Positions 62,701 through 64,000 of a DNA stretch of 64,000 nucleotides are shown here, piece after piece. The notes under the pieces are model-generated. The model saw nothing but the letters and a program-made list of their open reading frames with translations. It was not told the origin of the DNA and searched no databases. Both the position numbers and the translations under genes were made by a program. The DNA is taken from NCBI GenBank assembly GCA_040751955.1, contig JBFMFY010000002.1, forward strand, positions 96,055-160,054, written 5' to 3'. Numbering within the stretch: the first letter of the stretch is position 1; every line of letters begins with the position of its first letter. The DNA is from SpSt-333 sp040751955. GTDB taxonomy: Bacteria > Bacteroidota > Ignavibacteria > UBA10030 > UBA8401.

Positions 62701-63314
62701 TTATCGTCAATCATCGAACGGATATCATCATCGGTCAGCTGTTCGATTTTCATCACTTCATGCGATGTGCGGAATCCGTCGAAGAAGTGGAGGATCGGCA
62801 GTTTCGCCTCGAGTGTTGCTGCCTGCGCAATCAATGCGAAATCCATCACTTCCTGAACGTTGTGAGAACAGAGCATTGACCATCCTGTCGATCGTGTTGC
62901 CATCACGTCGCTGTGATCGCCGAAAATGGAAAGTCCCTGTGCGGCAATAGCTCGCGCTGAGACATGAAACACCGTTGAAGTCAGTTCTCCCGCAATCTTG
63001 AACATGTTGGGGATCATCAACAGCAATCCCTGCGATGCGGTGAATGTTGTGGTGAGCGATCCGGTCTGCAATGCGCCGTGCACTGCACCTGCGGCGCCCC
63101 CTTCCGACTGCATTTCGGCAACAACGGGAACCGTGCCCCAAATATTTTTTCTTCCTTCTGCCGACCACTGATCGCACCATTCTCCCATATTGGAGGAGGG
63201 GGTGATCGGGTAAATGGCGATGACTTCGTTCGTTTTGTGCGCAACATACGCGGCGGCTTCGTTGCCGTCGATCGTTACTTGTTCTCTGATAGAGTTCTTT
63301 TCGTTCATTGACAT
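59703..63314 (-). CDS. nifJ: pyruvate:ferredoxin (flavodoxin) oxidoreductase
   Basis: A 1203-residue single-chain PFOR. The N-terminal pyruvate domain has IDGNEAAAYVAHKTNEVIAIYPITPSSNMGEW and the FTASQGLLLMIPNM loop. Two [4Fe-4S] motifs, CIQCGKCALVCP near residue 705 and CTGCGLCVEVCP near 760, form the ferredoxin insert. The TPP domain has GACTGCGETPY, NATGCSSIYGG and GGDGWAYDIGFGG (about 985) with DTEVYSNTGGQMSKST. It turns pyruvate plus CoA into acetyl-CoA, CO2 and reduced ferredoxin. The DHODH-like gene follows in the same orientation. Confidence 0.96.
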   Translation of the reverse strand: MSMNEKNSIREQVTIDGNEAAAYVAHKTNEVIAIYPITPSSNMGEWCDQWSAEGRKNIWGTVPVVAEMQSEGGAAGAVHGALQTGSLTTTFTASQGLLLMIPNMFKIAGELTSTVFHVSARAIAAQGLSIFGDHSDVMATRSTGWSMLCSHNVQEVMDFALIAQAATLEAKLPILHFFDGFRTSHEVMKIEQLTDDDIRSMIDDNLVAEHRRRALTPDNPVMRGTAQNPDVYFQGRETVNPYYEKMPDIVQQWMDKFATIVGRQYHLFDYFGAPDAERIIVLMGSGSEAVHETIEALMEKGEKIGVVKVRLYRPFSMKHLIEALPATTKAIAVLDRTKEPGTSGEPLYLDVVAAMNEYAADGNPKFKSQPRIIGGRYGLASKEFTPAMVKAVYDELKKQKPKNHFTVGIVDDVSHTSLDVDYSFSTEKDDVFRGLFFGLGADGTVGANKNSIKIIGEETEYYGQGYFVYDSKKSGSTTTSHLRFGPRPIHSTYLITKANFVGCHQWQFLEKMDMLSSIVDGGTFLINSPFPADRVWNELPRNVQEDVIKKKLNLYVIDGTAVAQKTGMGGRVNTIMQTCFFAISGVLPKEQAIEAIKKSIKKTYGKKGEDIVKMNFAAVDATIENLHKVEYPKQVTSKLELRPPVPNHAPAFVKNVTGKMIAGYGDQIPVSAMPADGTYPVGTTQWEKRNIALEIPVWDAEWCIQCGKCALVCPHASIRIKVYDNALTAAAPETFKHMQYKGNEYKGQAYTIQVAPEDCTGCGLCVEVCPAKNKKETKYKALNMMPQPPIREQEAKNWDYFLTIPEADRRTVAVNTIKGSQFLQPLFEFSGACTGCGETPYVKLVSQLFGDRTVVANATGCSSIYGGNLPTTPWTKNNEGRGPAWSNSLFEDNAEFGMGFRLSIDKQNNQARELLLRLIPELGEEIANEILSAKQTNEEEIYLQRERVARLKDLLQKHQNNIDAKHLLEIADYLVKKSVWIMGGDGWAYDIGFGGLDHVLASGANVNILVLDTEVYSNTGGQMSKSTPRGAVAKFAAGGKGAGKKDLGLIAMSYGNVYVAQIAMGGNDLHTVKAMLEAEAYDGPSLIIAYSHCINHGINIRYGLNQQKLAVDSGYWPLYRYNPSLVKEGKNPFQLDSKPPKIKFAEFAYNEIRYKMLTKMAPEKAKKLLHDAEDDIAKKWRFYEQLAAMNYGPQALNAVTNGH

Positions 63315-63629
63315 ATTTATACCTTGTTATCTTGGTTAAGAGAGTAAATCTGAGTCCGGAATTGCAAATACATTGCCAGACTTGAACTTACGGCAGAAGG
63401 GGAAAACGGACTAAAATGCTGGATTTAGAAAGAAGGGCTTTTCAAATGTGCAAATCGAAGGATAATAGTGTCTTAATTGTAGGAAACAAATCGGGGTGTT
63501 TTAGTCGGAGTTGAGGAAAGATCAAAATGCCGCACACTTCAAAAACGGGTGGCATTTAATATAAGGGAGGAAAAAATTCAACCACAGATTCACATATTTG
63601 TGAGTGTTAGTGTTTTAGCGATTTGGTGG
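63315..63629. promoter_or_regulatory. nifJ upstream region, no gene
   Basis: A 315-base spacer between the exonuclease remnant and nifJ must hold the nifJ promoter. An eight-base inverted repeat, GACTAAAA (63409-63416) and TTTTAGTC (63499-63506), is the only structure I see. I saw no FNR-like TTGAT-N4-ATCAA site. Confidence 0.4.
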
Positions 63630-63887
63630 TTAAGAAATTTCTCCCTTCAAAATCTTCCTTACAATGAACTTCGTATGCTCGGAAAACTCTTTCCCCAGCA
63701 TCCACTGTAGCATGCCGGGATTGTCTGCAACAGGCATTCCCTTGTTCTTGCCGAACATGAAAATGATCTCGCCGTTCTTGTCCCGCCCGAATTTGTTGTC
63801 GTAGTCGAGCGTGGGAGTTTTTTGTATGGCGAATTCCTGAAGTGAGCCGGGGGTGGGAGTGATGTCGGAATATTTTTTGGGGCTTGA
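63630..63887 (-). pseudogene. C-terminal remnant of a DnaQ-like 3-5 exonuclease
   Basis: A minus-strand frame between TAG (63888-63890) and TAA (63630-63632) reads SLQEFAIQKTPTLDYDNKF, then IIFMFGKNKGMPVADNPGM, then LQWMLGKEFSEHTKFIVRKIL. This matches the short C-terminal domain (FGKYKG...YxWM...DF...TK) of Bacteroidota DnaQ-family exonucleases. No start codon or exonuclease domain precedes it, so it is a truncated relic. The overlapping longer frames in this stretch are shadows. Confidence 0.65.
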
Positions 63888-64000
63888 CTAGCAGAGAGTA
63901 GTAAAATATCTTGTAAGTCAATGCCACAGAATAAGTTGAGTAAATACAAGCAGAGAAAAATTATTTTCTGCTTTTCCAATGAGTTGACAGCAGTGCAAAC

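Noticed and set aside
63607..63979. Two overlapping frames at the right edge on the minus strand
   Set aside because: Both are shadows of the exonuclease remnant, whose own frame carries the recognisable domain.
1..64000. tRNA, rRNA or riboswitch genes
   Set aside because: No cloverleaf, rRNA core sequence or known riboswitch consensus was seen in the intergenic regions.

Overview
The window looks like chromosomal DNA of a Bacteroidota/Chlorobi-group bacterium, most likely Ignavibacteria or a near relative. The evidence is two secreted proteins ending in type IX secretion sorting domains with the QNYPNPFNPST signature, a TonB-dependent receptor with a carboxypeptidase-like N-terminal domain, a Bacteroidota-type omega subunit, and moderate GC content. 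NrfHA and a pyruvate:ferredoxin oxidoreductase point to an anaerobic or facultative life. I saw no rRNA, tRNA, CRISPR array or intact insertion sequence. This placement is inference, not a marker-gene result.

Layout. 1-16.5 kb: mostly minus-strand housekeeping and accessory genes (FAD monooxygenase, EamA exporter, CHAD protein, class V aminotransferase, a guanylate/adenylate cyclase broken by a frameshift, a persulfide dioxygenase-rhodanese/TauE sulfur operon, and a PP2C phosphatase). 16.5-20.6 kb: a secreted Trp-rich repeat protein, a 690-base mosaic of palindromic repeats, and an AT-rich response regulator/histidine kinase pair that looks acquired. 20.6-28.5 kb: core genes (dnaB, a family 4 uracil-DNA glycosylase, coaBC, rpoZ, gmk, yicC). 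28.5-41.9 kb: beta-CASP nuclease, typA, a cell-wall amidase, an arsenic operon (arsR, a 29-residue Cys-rich peptide, arsM), an esterase, SMP-30, Nudix, GNAT and dCMP deaminase genes.

42-54 kb is a phosphate-starvation locus: TonB receptor, T9SS-exported protein, metallophosphoesterase, a stand-alone PhoB-type DNA-binding domain with a PstS remnant behind it, a porin-like barrel, and pstSCAB-phoU. Five intergenic regions here carry TTAAC/GTAAC-like hexamers spaced 11 bases apart, the geometry of PhoB/PhoP boxes. This ties the whole block into one inferred Pho regulon, including the outer-membrane receptor and the secreted protein.

54-64 kb holds nitrite-to-ammonia respiration and fermentation genes: hemerythrin, nrfA, nrfH, a NapH-like ferredoxin, an Rrf2 regulator with three cysteines, a dihydroorotate-dehydrogenase-like protein and nifJ (PFOR). 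A decayed DnaQ-type exonuclease fragment lies at the right edge.

Points most worth a second look: the Pho box arrays and the receiver-less PhoB-like protein, the arsenic micro-peptide, the AT-rich two-component pair with an unrecognised output domain, the 11-unit Trp-rich repeat protein, and several families of dispersed hairpins.
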